From Opitutaceae bacterium UBA3033 (lineage in GTDB: Bacteria > Verrucomicrobiota > Verrucomicrobiia > Opitutales > Opitutaceae), in assembly GCA_002367815.1 (NCBI GenBank), contig DFDG01000148.1, forward strand, positions 1,177-19,724: 18,548 bases of DNA, read 5' to 3'. Position numbers and translations under genes: made by a program. Within the stretch, counting starts at the first letter, position 1; every line of letters begins with the position of its first letter. Positions 6,632 to 14,933 of this stretch are shown here, piece after piece. The notes beneath the pieces are model-generated. The model was given only the letters and a program-made list of their open reading frames with translations, had not been told where the DNA came from and made no database searches.

Positions 6632-7633
6632 ATGTCCAAAAGCTCTGGAGCCCGAATTTATCGTGGAACGCCACGAAACCTGGCTATGCTGGCAAACAAA
6701 CTGCGCGAGGGGCAACTGGTGGCGGTGCCGACAGAAACGGTCTACGGTTTGGCAGGAAACGCACTGGATCCAATTGCATGCAGGCGGATCTTTAAAGCCA
6801 AAGGTCGGCCAACCAATGATCCGCTCATTGTTCATATCCATAGCTTTGATCAGTTGCCGGAAATCGCAGACTCAAACTCTATCGCTCTAAAACTGGCGGA
6901 GGCGTATTGGCCTGGACCCTTGACGCTGATCCTACCCAAGAAACCGGTCATACCCGGGCTGATCACGGCGGGGCTTGATAGCGTCGCAGTGCGAATGCCA
7001 AACCATCGGCTGCTACGACAGTTGCTCAAGAAATGCGGACTGCCCCTGGCTATTCCAAGTGCCAATCTTTTCGGGTATATTAGTCCAACAACCGCGGAAC
7101 ATGTGCGATTGGGTTTACAAAGAAAAATTCACTACATTCTGGATGGGGGACCCGCGGCAATTGGATTGGAATCAACTATATTGGATGTGCGTGACCCTGA
7201 AAAAATCCGACTTCTGCGCCCGGGATCAATTACTCCGGCTCAAATACAGACCAAACTGGGATTGGTCGTCAGGGCATCTCGCCCGGGCTCAACTTCAAAG
7301 GTTCAAAAGCAATTGGCTCCGGGGTTACTAAAGCGACACTACAGTCCGAGAACTCAGTTAATCCTGCACAAAAAACTCAGCCAGAACAGTGCTAACTCAG
7401 CCACGACCGATGAAGCTTTTCTCTTCTTCACCAAACCAAAGAAGCCACTTTCAGCGCACATTTATTGGTTGGATGAAATCGGTGACCAGGAAAATGCCGC
7501 GCGACAATTGTTCAGCAAACTACGCGATTTGGACGCTAAAGGTTACAGAATAATCAATGCAGAAAAGGCCCCGACTGGTGCTATGTCTGCCGCCATTAAC
7601 GATCGCCTGAATAGAGCTGCGGCCAGAGACTGA
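6632..7633 (+). CDS. tsaC: Threonylcarbamoyl-AMP synthase, Sua5 type
   Basis: The enzyme makes threonylcarbamoyl-adenylate from threonine, bicarbonate and ATP for the t6A37 modification of ANN-decoding tRNAs. The YrdC domain (residues about 12-205) shows KLREGQLVAVPTETVYGLAG, KAKGRPTNDPL, PSANLFGYISPTTA, GLESTILDV and LLRPGSIT, the family's nucleotide- and substrate-binding motifs. The C-terminal Sua5 domain (about 230-333) opens with APGLLKRHYSPRTQL, matching the usual hinge (SPGM..HYAP). At 333 residues it is a full-length two-domain Sua5 rather than a short TsaC. The ATG at 6632 lies only six bases beyond the terminator T-run and has no Shine-Dalgarno sequence. The mRNA must therefore start within or before the hairpin, or be leaderless, or depend on read-through. 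The other t6A enzymes are not in the window. Confidence 0.94.
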   Translation: MSKSSGARIYRGTPRNLAMLANKLREGQLVAVPTETVYGLAGNALDPIACRRIFKAKGRPTNDPLIVHIHSFDQLPEIADSNSIALKLAEAYWPGPLTLILPKKPVIPGLITAGLDSVAVRMPNHRLLRQLLKKCGLPLAIPSANLFGYISPTTAEHVRLGLQRKIHYILDGGPAAIGLESTILDVRDPEKIRLLRPGSITPAQIQTKLGLVVRASRPGSTSKVQKQLAPGLLKRHYSPRTQLILHKKLSQNSANSATTDEAFLFFTKPKKPLSAHIYWLDEIGDQENAARQLFSKLRDLDAKGYRIINAEKAPTGAMSAAINDRLNRAAARD

Positions 7634-7810
7634 AGGACGACCCTGGTTACTATTCAGATACGAAATTACGTTCTGGTTTTTTCGTCCGTTGGCTGCACCA
7701 CGTAGTATCTTTGGGTTCTTAACCGCGCTGACGAAGCCCGACGTGCGGTTATTATTCATCAAATTGCACATCCAGATCGTCCACGCTCACATATTGATCA
7801 ACTTTATGCC

Positions 7811-8506
7811 TTGATCCGAGAGGGCGACCTGGAGGCGCTGACAAAGGCCATTGAACGAGTTATGGCCGATTTTAAGGATGATCCGGACAGCCTTTTGTCA
7901 TTGGGCGATTTCGCCGCAACCACTGGTCAGGTAGAATTAGCCCGAAAAATTCGAGCTCTCTTCATCGATCATCAGTGGAACGGCGAGACCGCTATCCACC
8001 TGATGGAAATTGAAGCCCTACTGACAGCCAAACAGTACGCCAAAGCCCTTTCCGGCATTCAGGAACTGCTGAATACTCCCGAACTTGAGCTTCAATTCGT
8101 TAACGTTGGTCAAGGACTGCAAGCGATCGCTCAATACGGTGTCGGGGATCCCGTCGCCGCATACCTCAGCCTAACGGCCTTGTTATCACAACCCAATCTG
8201 CGTTCGGAAAGTCTGCTTGCGATCGCGGATCGTCTTTTGGCCATGGGCCAGCTCAAGCCGGCCCGGGAAGTTTTGGATCAGGCGGTGATCTTGGACCCAC
8301 AAAATCAGGCCGCATTGTCCCGACTCGTCGAATTCGATCTCAACGCAAAAGACATGACGACAATGATCAAAAATCTACAGATTTTGGTCAAAATGCGTAA
8401 GCCATCCTACGAACTGATGACCCGGATCAAAACCCTATTGAAAGGAGACAATTATCTTTTCTCCCTGATCGCACCCAACTACTCCAAACCGTGGAACTTT
8501 CAGTAG
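7811..8506 (+). CDS. TPR-like helical repeat protein, 5' end uncertain
   Basis: The frame encodes a 231-residue all-helical protein with degenerate tetratricopeptide-type repeats: residues about 20-50 (SLLSLGDFAATTGQVELARKI), 55-85, 105-130 and 135-165 (LLAIADRLLAMGQLKPAREV then LDPQNQAALSRL). Such repeats usually mediate protein-protein contacts; no catalytic domain is visible. The only standard start in frame is TTG at 7811. However, coding-like sequence continues upstream to a TAG at 7703-7705 (RADEARRAV, then HIDQLYALIREGD), and beyond that TAG a hydrophobic stretch resembling a membrane anchor (NYVLVFSSVG) lies in the same frame. The gene may be longer and broken by the TAG, or use a non-standard start. 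It converges on hisC with 25 bases between the stops. Confidence 0.7.
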   Translation: MIREGDLEALTKAIERVMADFKDDPDSLLSLGDFAATTGQVELARKIRALFIDHQWNGETAIHLMEIEALLTAKQYAKALSGIQELLNTPELELQFVNVGQGLQAIAQYGVGDPVAAYLSLTALLSQPNLRSESLLAIADRLLAMGQLKPAREVLDQAVILDPQNQAALSRLVEFDLNAKDMTTMIKNLQILVKMRKPSYELMTRIKTLLKGDNYLFSLIAPNYSKPWNFQ

Positions 8507-8531
8507 CATATCGAACTGGACTGGGGCGAAA

Positions 8532-9629
8532 CTAGCCCCGCCCCATTGCCTTGGACATGGAAGCAAGCAAACGGGTGTTTTGCTCTTCGGTGCCCACGGT
8601 AATTCTGAGCCACTCAGGCATGCCATAAGGCTGCATCGGCCGAACAATAACACCTTGCCGTTGCAACGCCTCGAAAACCCACGACCCCTCGCCGACTTTA
8701 AGCAAGACGAAGTTGGCCACACTGGGGACGAACTCCAATTTTTGCGCGGCAAAACCAGATTCCAATTGTTTCAGCCCAGTCTGGTTCGCACTACAGCACC
8801 GTGAAACGAAAGCTTCATCATCTAGAGCGGCCATGGCCGCCACCTGAGCAATGGAGTTTATGTTAAAAGGCTGGCGGACCCGATTGAGCAAAGTAGCAAA
8901 CCCAGCACACGCATAACCATAACCGACACGCAAAGCAGCCAATCCGTATATTTTTGAAAATGTGCGTAGACAGATAATGTTGCGACCCTCACTGATCAAA
9001 GGCCGAAGGTCGGGTGCTGCATCAAGATACTCAGCATAGGCTTCATCGAAAACAATGATGACATGGTCCGGTATGTTTCGGGCGAATTCATATAATTCTG
9101 CCTCGGTATTCGCGGTGCCGGTGGGGTTGTTCGGGCTCGGCACAAAAACCATGCGAGTTTTCGAAGTCACCGCCGCGGCCAATTTCGCCAAATCGTGTTT
9201 GTGCCCCACTAAAGGCACTTCAATCGGCTTCGCGCCAAAAAGTAGCGTCACCAATTTATAGACCACGAAGGCCGGATTACCCATGACAACTTCATCCCCC
9301 GGCCGGAGAAAAGTGTGACCCAATAACTCGATTATCTCATTCGATCCATTCCCAATCACAAATTGCTCGGGAGATAATTTCCATTTCGCCGCCAACTTGG
9401 CGCGAAGTCTAAAACAGCCTCCATCAGGATAGAGTTCCGCTTGATTCATAGCCCGACGAGCAGCCTCAATGGCCATGGGAGATGATCCAAATGCATTTTC
9501 ATTTGAAGCCAGCTTGATAATGTTTGCTGGATCCAAACCCAGTTCACGCGCCACATCTTCGGTCGGTTTTCCCGGTTCGTAAACTGGCTGTGAAAGCACT
9601 TCAGGTTTGGCCAATGCCTCGATGTTCAT
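8532..9629 (-). CDS. hisC: Histidinol-phosphate aminotransferase family protein
   Basis: This PLP-dependent class I/II aminotransferase would transfer an amino group between glutamate and imidazole-acetol phosphate in histidine synthesis. The 365-residue protein shows KLASNENAFGSSP (39-51), the PDGG turn (68-71), SPNNPTG (165-171), FDEAYAEY (194-201; D195 and Y198 contact PLP), and SKIYGLAALRVGYG with Schiff-base lysine K226. A C-terminal arginine (LRITVGT) for substrate carboxylate or phosphate binding is present. I start it at the ATG 9627-9629; a further upstream ATG would add 55 residues with no family match that overlap the HAD gene. It follows the HAD phosphatase gene by 61 bases on the same strand. 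No other his gene is nearby, so an aromatic aminotransferase of the HisC-like group is a fair alternative. Confidence 0.88.
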   Translation of the reverse strand: MNIEALAKPEVLSQPVYEPGKPTEDVARELGLDPANIIKLASNENAFGSSPMAIEAARRAMNQAELYPDGGCFRLRAKLAAKWKLSPEQFVIGNGSNEIIELLGHTFLRPGDEVVMGNPAFVVYKLVTLLFGAKPIEVPLVGHKHDLAKLAAAVTSKTRMVFVPSPNNPTGTANTEAELYEFARNIPDHVIIVFDEAYAEYLDAAPDLRPLISEGRNIICLRTFSKIYGLAALRVGYGYACAGFATLLNRVRQPFNINSIAQVAAMAALDDEAFVSRCCSANQTGLKQLESGFAAQKLEFVPSVANFVLLKVGEGSWVFEALQRQGVIVRPMQPYGMPEWLRITVGTEEQNTRLLASMSKAMGRG

Positions 9630-9690
9630 TAGCCGAATACAGCAGAACCATTGAAAACCGCAAAACACTTTCTCTGGTGCATTTTTTGCG

Positions 9691-10281
9691 TCAAACCTGC
9701 GTGACGACTCGCACCCATTGCATGGAAGCAGCCTCCGCAGCTTGGATACCAAATTCGGCGTCTTCAAAGACGAGACACCCCGCCGGAGACACACCCATTC
9801 GTTTGGCCGCCAGCAGGAAAGTATCAGGGGCCGGTTTGCCGTGCACTACGTCATTGGCCGTGACCACCACCGGGAAAAGTGATGCCAAACCTTTTACCTC
9901 CAAAGTTTGCAACACCAAGTCGCGGGGTCCGCCCGATGCAACGCTTACCGGGCGGGTTTTAGCCACCTGCCTAGCAAAATCCACCACCGGTCCTATGAGT
10001 GAAGCACTTGCCAGATGTAGGGCAAATTTCAGCTCTTTTGTGTCGCGCAAAGCAGCTGGGTCATAGTCGGTCTCATGATGATCATTGAATATGGCTGCGA
10101 CCTGCGTCGCGGGGACTCCACCAAGGGAATAGAAAAGTCTCTCGTCCAGCACTCCGTTAAGTCCAAATTCCTGAAACGTATCACGCCAAGCGATGTAGTG
10201 CAGAGGCATGGTGTCGACTAACGTGCCGTCCAAATCAAAAATGTAACCGTCGAAATTTCCCGGGGGGATTTTCAAATGCAT
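9691..10281 (-). CDS. HAD-superfamily phosphatase, YqaB/beta-phosphoglucomutase-like
   Basis: This cytosolic sugar-phosphate phosphatase or mutase has 196 residues. Motif I is FDLDGTLVD (nucleophile D16, acid/base D18), followed by the cap-region TMPLHYIAW typical of beta-phosphoglucomutase and YqaB proteins. Motif II is SVASGGPR (S116), motif III lysine is K149 in HGKPAPDTFLLAAKRMG, and motif IV is VFEDAEFGIQAA (E173, D174). The KPAPDTFLLAAKRMGV to EDAEFGIQAA region closely resembles E. coli YqaB, which acts on fructose-1-phosphate and similar substrates. The gene lies 59 bases downstream of the GH4 gene on the same strand, so it may act on a sugar phosphate made from the GH4 products; this is inference. 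A true mutase cannot be excluded. Confidence 0.88.
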   Translation of the reverse strand: MHLKIPPGNFDGYIFDLDGTLVDTMPLHYIAWRDTFQEFGLNGVLDERLFYSLGGVPATQVAAIFNDHHETDYDPAALRDTKELKFALHLASASLIGPVVDFARQVAKTRPVSVASGGPRDLVLQTLEVKGLASLFPVVVTANDVVHGKPAPDTFLLAAKRMGVSPAGCLVFEDAEFGIQAAEAASMQWVRVVTQV

Positions 10282-10340
10282 GGCAATCGTTGGCGCTGAC
10301 AGGAAAAATATGTTGAGGAAATAACGTTCAGGGCCAACCT

Positions 10341-11807
10341 TTAGTGACCGGCCCGTGGGTTTTGTTTCTCCAAGCGTTTGAGCTCAGCCATGGAACGCGT
10401 CCTTACCCTTGCGGCACCTTTGTTTTTCATCGTCTTGATGAGTGGCCCTTTCGAAAGTCGTTTTTGGGCGATAGTAGTGGCTCGTTTGTATTGCGGGAGC
10501 CAAGGAGCATGAGCGACCAGAAATTCATCGGCCATTTGCCAGACCTCGGGCGGATTGCAGACTGCCCCTACCAGTGGATCCATCAGTAACGCCTGGCGCA
10601 ATAATTGGTCATCGCCATGCACTGCCGCCTCTACTCCCAATCGCTGCACAGAAATACTGGCGTTGCATACGGCAGCACAACCAAGCGGCAGATCACCCAC
10701 ACTAGGCGTATTAAATCCGTGGCGATCCACATAACCGGGCGCTTCGACGATCGCGTCAGGCGGCAAGTTGGTGATCGTGGCATTATTTGCCAAATTGAAA
10801 TGCCCCCGGTAAATTCGACCGGTTTCGAAAGCCTCGATGATGCGGCTGCCATGCTCATCGCTTCGGTTCTCTGGCGTATATTTAAAGGTCTCAGGTCTTT
10901 TACCGCGGCCAAATTCAGCTCGAAACCAATTACGCCCCTCTGTTACCACCCGTAAATATCCTCCGGTCTCGCCGTTGATCCACGAACCCATGTCGATCCA
11001 CCGTTGGATCTCACCAGCGCGCTTACGATACCAAGGCACGTATTCGCTAAGGTGGCCGTTGGATTCCGTGGAATAATAACCAAATCGGCGGAGCACATCG
11101 ATGCGCACCTTTTCCGTTTTCGAATATTCGGGATGCTTTTCAAACGCCGCCAGCAACTTGCCCGTGCAATCTCGGCCCTTGGCGGTGACTTTGACATACC
11201 AAGTCTGGTGGTTGATCCCGGCGCAAATGATATCAACTTCTTCACGCTTGAGACCCAACACTTGGGCGATCTGGTGATGCCCATGCTGCACCCCATGGCA
11301 CAGACCAACACAACGCACCCCACCATAGACATTGGCGGCCCATGTCATCATCGCCATCGGATTGGCATAATTGAGTAACAAGCAATCGGGAGCGGCGACT
11401 TCCCGAATATCGCGGCAAAAATCCAGCATCGCCGCAATTCCCCGTTGGGCATACATGATACCCCCCGCGCAAAGCGTGTCGCCCACGCATTGATCCACCC
11501 CGTATTTCAAGGGTATCTCGATATCATGCACAAAAGCCTCGATGCCGCCTATTCGCACCACGCAAAAAACATATTTAGCCCCTTTGAGAACTGCTCGACG
11601 ATTGGTGCTGGCCGTGATGCGAGTCTTTAAATTGTTGGCCGCAATGTCCCGGCGACAGAGTTCCGCGACCATGTTGAGGTTGCGCGCGTTGATGTCGGTG
11701 AATGCAAATTCGACGTCGGCGAATTCTGGCACGGTCAGCAAGTCAGCAACCAGTTTACGAGTGAAGCCAATGGAACCAGCTCCGATGAAAGCAATTTTAA
11801 ATGACAT
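10341..11807 (-). CDS. Glycoside hydrolase family 4 (alpha-galactosidase-like; CHGV motif)
   Basis: GH4 enzymes cleave glycosides by an NAD+- and Mn2+-dependent oxidation-elimination mechanism in the cytosol. The 488-residue protein has the Rossmann start KIAFIGAGSIGFTRKL (4-19), IGGIEAFVHDIEIPLKYG (86-103), DTLCAGGI, LNYANPMAMMTW (145-156), the metal-site motif CHGV (C170-V173) and INHQTWY (H200, second Mn2+ ligand). Overall it resembles MelA alpha-galactosidases, which usually carry CHSV; as I recall, CHGx is seen in GH4 alpha-glucuronidases, so a uronic-acid substrate is possible. About 50 residues after the core are strongly basic. The start is taken at the ATG 11805-11807, directly before the Rossmann strand; an upstream ATG adds 22 unrelated residues. 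It lies upstream of the HAD gene on the same strand. Confidence 0.9.
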   Translation of the reverse strand: MSFKIAFIGAGSIGFTRKLVADLLTVPEFADVEFAFTDINARNLNMVAELCRRDIAANNLKTRITASTNRRAVLKGAKYVFCVVRIGGIEAFVHDIEIPLKYGVDQCVGDTLCAGGIMYAQRGIAAMLDFCRDIREVAAPDCLLLNYANPMAMMTWAANVYGGVRCVGLCHGVQHGHHQIAQVLGLKREEVDIICAGINHQTWYVKVTAKGRDCTGKLLAAFEKHPEYSKTEKVRIDVLRRFGYYSTESNGHLSEYVPWYRKRAGEIQRWIDMGSWINGETGGYLRVVTEGRNWFRAEFGRGKRPETFKYTPENRSDEHGSRIIEAFETGRIYRGHFNLANNATITNLPPDAIVEAPGYVDRHGFNTPSVGDLPLGCAAVCNASISVQRLGVEAAVHGDDQLLRQALLMDPLVGAVCNPPEVWQMADEFLVAHAPWLPQYKRATTIAQKRLSKGPLIKTMKNKGAARVRTRSMAELKRLEKQNPRAGH

Positions 11808-11968
11808 GAGGTAAGACGGGTTTCGCGCGCAGGCTGAAGAGCCGACCGCGGGCTGGCGACTAAGAAAATGCAAATACTTTTGATCAGTCCAAAGTTCAAT
11901 TTACAAAAAGCTCATGCCGCCAGATCGACTACTACATCGGAGGAGGGACAAAGGACCAAACGTAAAAA

Positions 11969-13495
11969 TCAGCGCCGCATACCGCGATGCAGGCGACTCT
12001 TGGGTTTGTTTTCCGTGGGCTGTGCACTCTCATCGAACAAGGCCGAATAGATATATTCGAAACCAACCAATTTTTTACGCTCAACCCCAACACCCATGTA
12101 TCGCTCAATACTCCGGGCATCTCGCACGTCATCTTCTGTGACCATGGTGAATGCATCACCCGTATTTTGAGCCCGACCGGTTCTACCAATACGGTGCACA
12201 TAATCCTCCGCATTTTCCGGCACGTCGTAGTTTATCACATGTGAAACACCGGCGATATCCAAGCCTCGGGCCGCAATATCCGTAGCCACCAGAACCTCGA
12301 ATTTACCTGATTTAAATCCATCAAGCGCCTCAACTCTTTCCCGTTGGCTGCGATCTGAATGCATCACCCCGACGGTGTGCCCCTTACTCTGCAAACGATG
12401 GGCAATGCGGTCAGCCCCCATGCGGGTACGCGTAAAAATCAAAACACTTTTGAAATCAGTTTGCTCCAGCAATAATTGCAGCAATTCGAATTTTTGCGAT
12501 GCCACCACCGGATAGAATGCATGCGATACCGTTTCAGCCGGAGAACGTTGGCGGCCAATCTCAACTTTTACGGGGTCGCGCAGTGCCCAACTGGCCAACG
12601 AAGCAATTTCTGGCGGCAGTGTTGCCGTGAAAAATAATGTCTGCCGGGCCTTGGGGGTTTGTTGAACAATGCGTTTCACGTCAGGCAGGAAACCCATGTC
12701 CAGCATGCGATCCACTTCATCAAGCACCAGAATATCAACGTCGCGTAGCGAGCAATTACCCTGCTCCATATGATCAAGTAAACGACCGGGAGTTGCGGCC
12801 AAAATATCAACCCCTCGTTTCAAATCATCCAGCTGCTTACCATAACCGACTCCGCCATAGACAATCGTTATCTGCAGGTCAGTAAACTTGGCGTAGGTCT
12901 GGAAGGCTTCTTCCACCTGCAAGGCCAATTCACGGGTGGGTTCGAGGATAAGACACCGCAATGGTCCATGCCCGGCCAATCTCTGGATGATCGGTAGTGC
13001 AAAAGCGGCCGTTTTACCGGTGCCAGTTTGAGCCGAGCCAATAACATCACGGCCAGCCAAGATATGTGGAATTGATTGAACCTGAATAGGGGTCGGTTCG
13101 GTATATCCTTTTTCCTGCACCCCGAAGGCCAGAGCGTCGCAAAGACCCAATTTGGAAAACGCCGTATTCATTTTTGGCACATCCACTGGAACCATAGGTT
13201 TGACGGGTTCGCGACGGGGATGTTCGTAAGCATGGTCCATGATTCTGGCCGGTTGTTGGGCGCCACGACGCTGTTGATCACGGCCTCCCCGATTACGACC
13301 ACGTCCTTCGCGCGATGAAGCTCGACCGCTTGACTCCGATTGGGTGGAGCCACGACGCTGCCGTGGCTGTTGAGCCCGATCTTGGTGCGCTTGCGGTTGC
13401 TTGGGTGAAGCAGGTTTACTGGGGAAGGATTCCGATTTTTTAGCCGGTGAAGCCGCCAGTTTGCCGCGCAGCTTCGCAATTAACTTTTTAAACAT
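11969..13495 (-). CDS. rhlE: DEAD-box ATP-dependent RNA helicase (RhlE-like)
   Basis: This RNA helicase probably acts in ribosome assembly or RNA turnover. The 508-residue protein has a basic, Q/R/G/S-rich disordered N-terminal tail (1-105), then the helicase core: Q-motif EPTPIQ (133-138), motif I AQTGTGKT (155-162), PTREL (186-190), TPGR (235-238), motif II DEVD (259-262), motif III TAT (290-292), ARGLDIAGVSHVINYD and motif VI HRIGRTGR. Two departures are notable: motif II reads DEVD instead of DEAD (GTG for a GCN alanine codon), and motif III reads TAT instead of SAT. Both are conservative and probably tolerated. DEVD may be lineage-typical. A basic tail (about 480-508) ends the protein. 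The start ATG at 13493-13495 has no Shine-Dalgarno sequence. The gene is 161 bases upstream of the GH4 gene and divergent from the phzF pseudogene. Confidence 0.94.
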   Translation of the reverse strand: MFKKLIAKLRGKLAASPAKKSESFPSKPASPKQPQAHQDRAQQPRQRRGSTQSESSGRASSREGRGRNRGGRDQQRRGAQQPARIMDHAYEHPRREPVKPMVPVDVPKMNTAFSKLGLCDALAFGVQEKGYTEPTPIQVQSIPHILAGRDVIGSAQTGTGKTAAFALPIIQRLAGHGPLRCLILEPTRELALQVEEAFQTYAKFTDLQITIVYGGVGYGKQLDDLKRGVDILAATPGRLLDHMEQGNCSLRDVDILVLDEVDRMLDMGFLPDVKRIVQQTPKARQTLFFTATLPPEIASLASWALRDPVKVEIGRQRSPAETVSHAFYPVVASQKFELLQLLLEQTDFKSVLIFTRTRMGADRIAHRLQSKGHTVGVMHSDRSQRERVEALDGFKSGKFEVLVATDIAARGLDIAGVSHVINYDVPENAEDYVHRIGRTGRAQNTGDAFTMVTEDDVRDARSIERYMGVGVERKKLVGFEYIYSALFDESAQPTENKPKSRLHRGMRR

Positions 13496-13650
13496 GTGTG
13501 TAAGAGATCATAGAGTCGCGGTTTCAGAACGCTTTGCAATCCTCTATACGCAGGGGGTAACTGGCCAATCAATCAACCAACCTGATTTTCGTGCTATGAT
13601 CCATGCTAGCAATACCACACTTCCTTGACTTTTCACCCTGAGTTACCGCC

Positions 13651-14524
13651 TTGAAAAGAGATGACCCCAAGCATCCGATCAGTCACTCTGGACGTTGTTT
13701 CGTTAGTCGGACATTTTATCCTCAAACTCGCAGGTCTGTTACAATTGACCTTACCCAAGTAACTTCAGCTTTTTGGACCGATACATTCAGTCGGATCCCG
13801 TTTTCCGGAAATCCTCCTGCCTTGGTGCCATTGTCAGCATGGCTACCCGATCAGGTTATGCAGAACATAGCCTTTGAAAATGGACTGGCAAAGGATCAAC
13901 CGCCATAACGGATGGTTCACCCCCCCCAAAAAAAAAGCCGAGGTCGACCTTTGCGATCATGCCACTCTCGCGACCGCATTCACCCTTTTCACCAAACTGG
14001 GCTACAATGAGGAACACTTCGTCTTCGATTCAAAATCAGGTCCACTAACCGTATTGCGGTTCGCGGACGGCCGCATGCAATTGGATTTCCCTTCTCGACC
14101 TGCCATCCCCGCAACCCTTCCGGTAGCGCTCTTCAAAGGATTGGGTGCCACCCCAAAATTCTACGCTAAAGCCGAAGCAAACCGCGCGGGGCTTGAAACC
14201 CAAACTGAAATACTCGCCCTTAAGCCCGATTTTGCGACTCTGGCCACACTTGAGCAATATGGCACCATTGCGACCGCGCCGGGTGACGATTGTGATTTCG
14301 TCTCCCGATTTTTTGCGCCCCGCGTTGGCGTGCCGGAGGATCCCGTCACCGGATCGGCCCAGTGTGTTTTAACCCCCTATTGGTCCGACTAACTGGTAAA
14401 ACCCAAACTTTACGCCAAACAGTCACCAGCCCGTGGCGGAGAAGTTTGGTGCGAATTAAGCCACGACAGAGTCTTGATCACCGGGCATGCAAGTTTGTAT
14501 CTGGTCGCCGATATCTACATTTAA
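13651..14524 (+). pseudogene. PhzF-family isomerase/epimerase pseudogene
   Basis: PhzF-like proteins are two-domain isomerases of diaminopimelate-epimerase fold. Homology starts near 13760 (FWTDTFSRIPFSGNPPALVPL) in frame 1 and breaks near 13890, after ENGLA; it resumes in frame 2 at INRHNGWFTP and runs through VDLCDHATLATAF to SRFFAPRVGVPEDPVTGSAQ. A TAA at 14390-14392 (after PYWSD) then interrupts it, and the typical C-terminus (KLYAKQSPARGGEVW, HASLYLV) continues in the same frame to 14524. At the frame break about eight bases appear missing where LAETAF, with the catalytic glutamate, belongs. The usual GHAT motif is DHAT, and a C8A9 homopolymer tract (13920-13936) adds residues to WFTPKAEVDL. 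With several independent lesions, this is a decayed gene rather than one sequencing error. The true original start is unclear. Confidence 0.85.
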
Positions 14525-14529
14525 AGCCT

Positions 14530-14871
14530 ATGCCTGAATTTCCGACCCCGCCCAACGACTCCATTGCTCAATTGATCGATATTTTGGGGCTGGAGGATAC
14601 GCGGGATCTGGTCCGCACCTATTTGCAAGAATACGACGGCATCATCCGTGTTTTAAGCGAAGGAAATCGCGAAGTTCAGCATCGCGCGGCTCACTCCCTT
14701 AAAAGCAGTTCCTCCCTTATGGGATTGGAATCCCTTGCCTCTTACTTGGCTGAACTTGAGCTCAGATTAACCCAAAGCTCAGGCAAAGTTAACACAGACG
14801 ACATTGAGCTAATCGCCAAAAAAATTGCAGGCTCGATCCAATCGTTGAAAGTTTTCGCCAACAGCGAATGA
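14530..14871 (+). CDS. Hpt-domain phosphotransfer protein
   Basis: This stand-alone histidine phosphotransfer protein of 113 residues is predicted to pass phosphate between receiver domains in a multistep phosphorelay. The phosphoacceptor is H55 in AAHSLKSSSSLMGL, matching the Hpt consensus HxLKGSS with K58 kept and glycine replaced by S59. The rest is helical, as expected for a four-helix bundle. The frame is open further upstream, but that stretch lies inside the phzF remnant; the ATG at 14530, six bases after the remnant's last stop, gives a normal Hpt length. It converges on the response regulator gene with 62 bases between the stops. No histidine kinase is in the window, so the partners are unknown; the adjacent regulator is the obvious candidate. 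Confidence 0.85.
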   Translation: MPEFPTPPNDSIAQLIDILGLEDTRDLVRTYLQEYDGIIRVLSEGNREVQHRAAHSLKSSSSLMGLESLASYLAELELRLTQSSGKVNTDDIELIAKKIAGSIQSLKVFANSE

Positions 14872-14933
14872 ACCCTGACATTTGGTGGGTAATTACTAAA
14901 TCTTCCGAAACATCAAATGATGCCCGACCCAGA

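Noticed and set aside
6227..6841. 204-codon minus-strand frame across the tRNA, rpsR and the Sua5 start
   Set aside because: It runs antisense through three well-supported genes, including a tRNA, so it is not coding.
8523..8539. GGGGC/GCCCC hairpin at the convergent ends of the TPR-like and hisC genes, considered as a terminator
   Set aside because: The stem is only 5 bp, overlaps the hisC stop codon, and no T-run follows on either strand.
9630..9794. 55-residue N-terminal extension of HisC
   Set aside because: The extra residues are Arg/Cys-rich, match no aminotransferase N-terminus and overlap the end of the HAD gene; the ATG at 9629 fits the family.
13920..13936. C8A9 tract considered as a programmed frameshift or phase-variation site that keeps phzF active
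   Set aside because: Sequence on both sides of the tract is in the same frame, the frame break lies about 30 bases earlier where catalytic residues are missing, and a later in-frame TAA also interrupts the gene.
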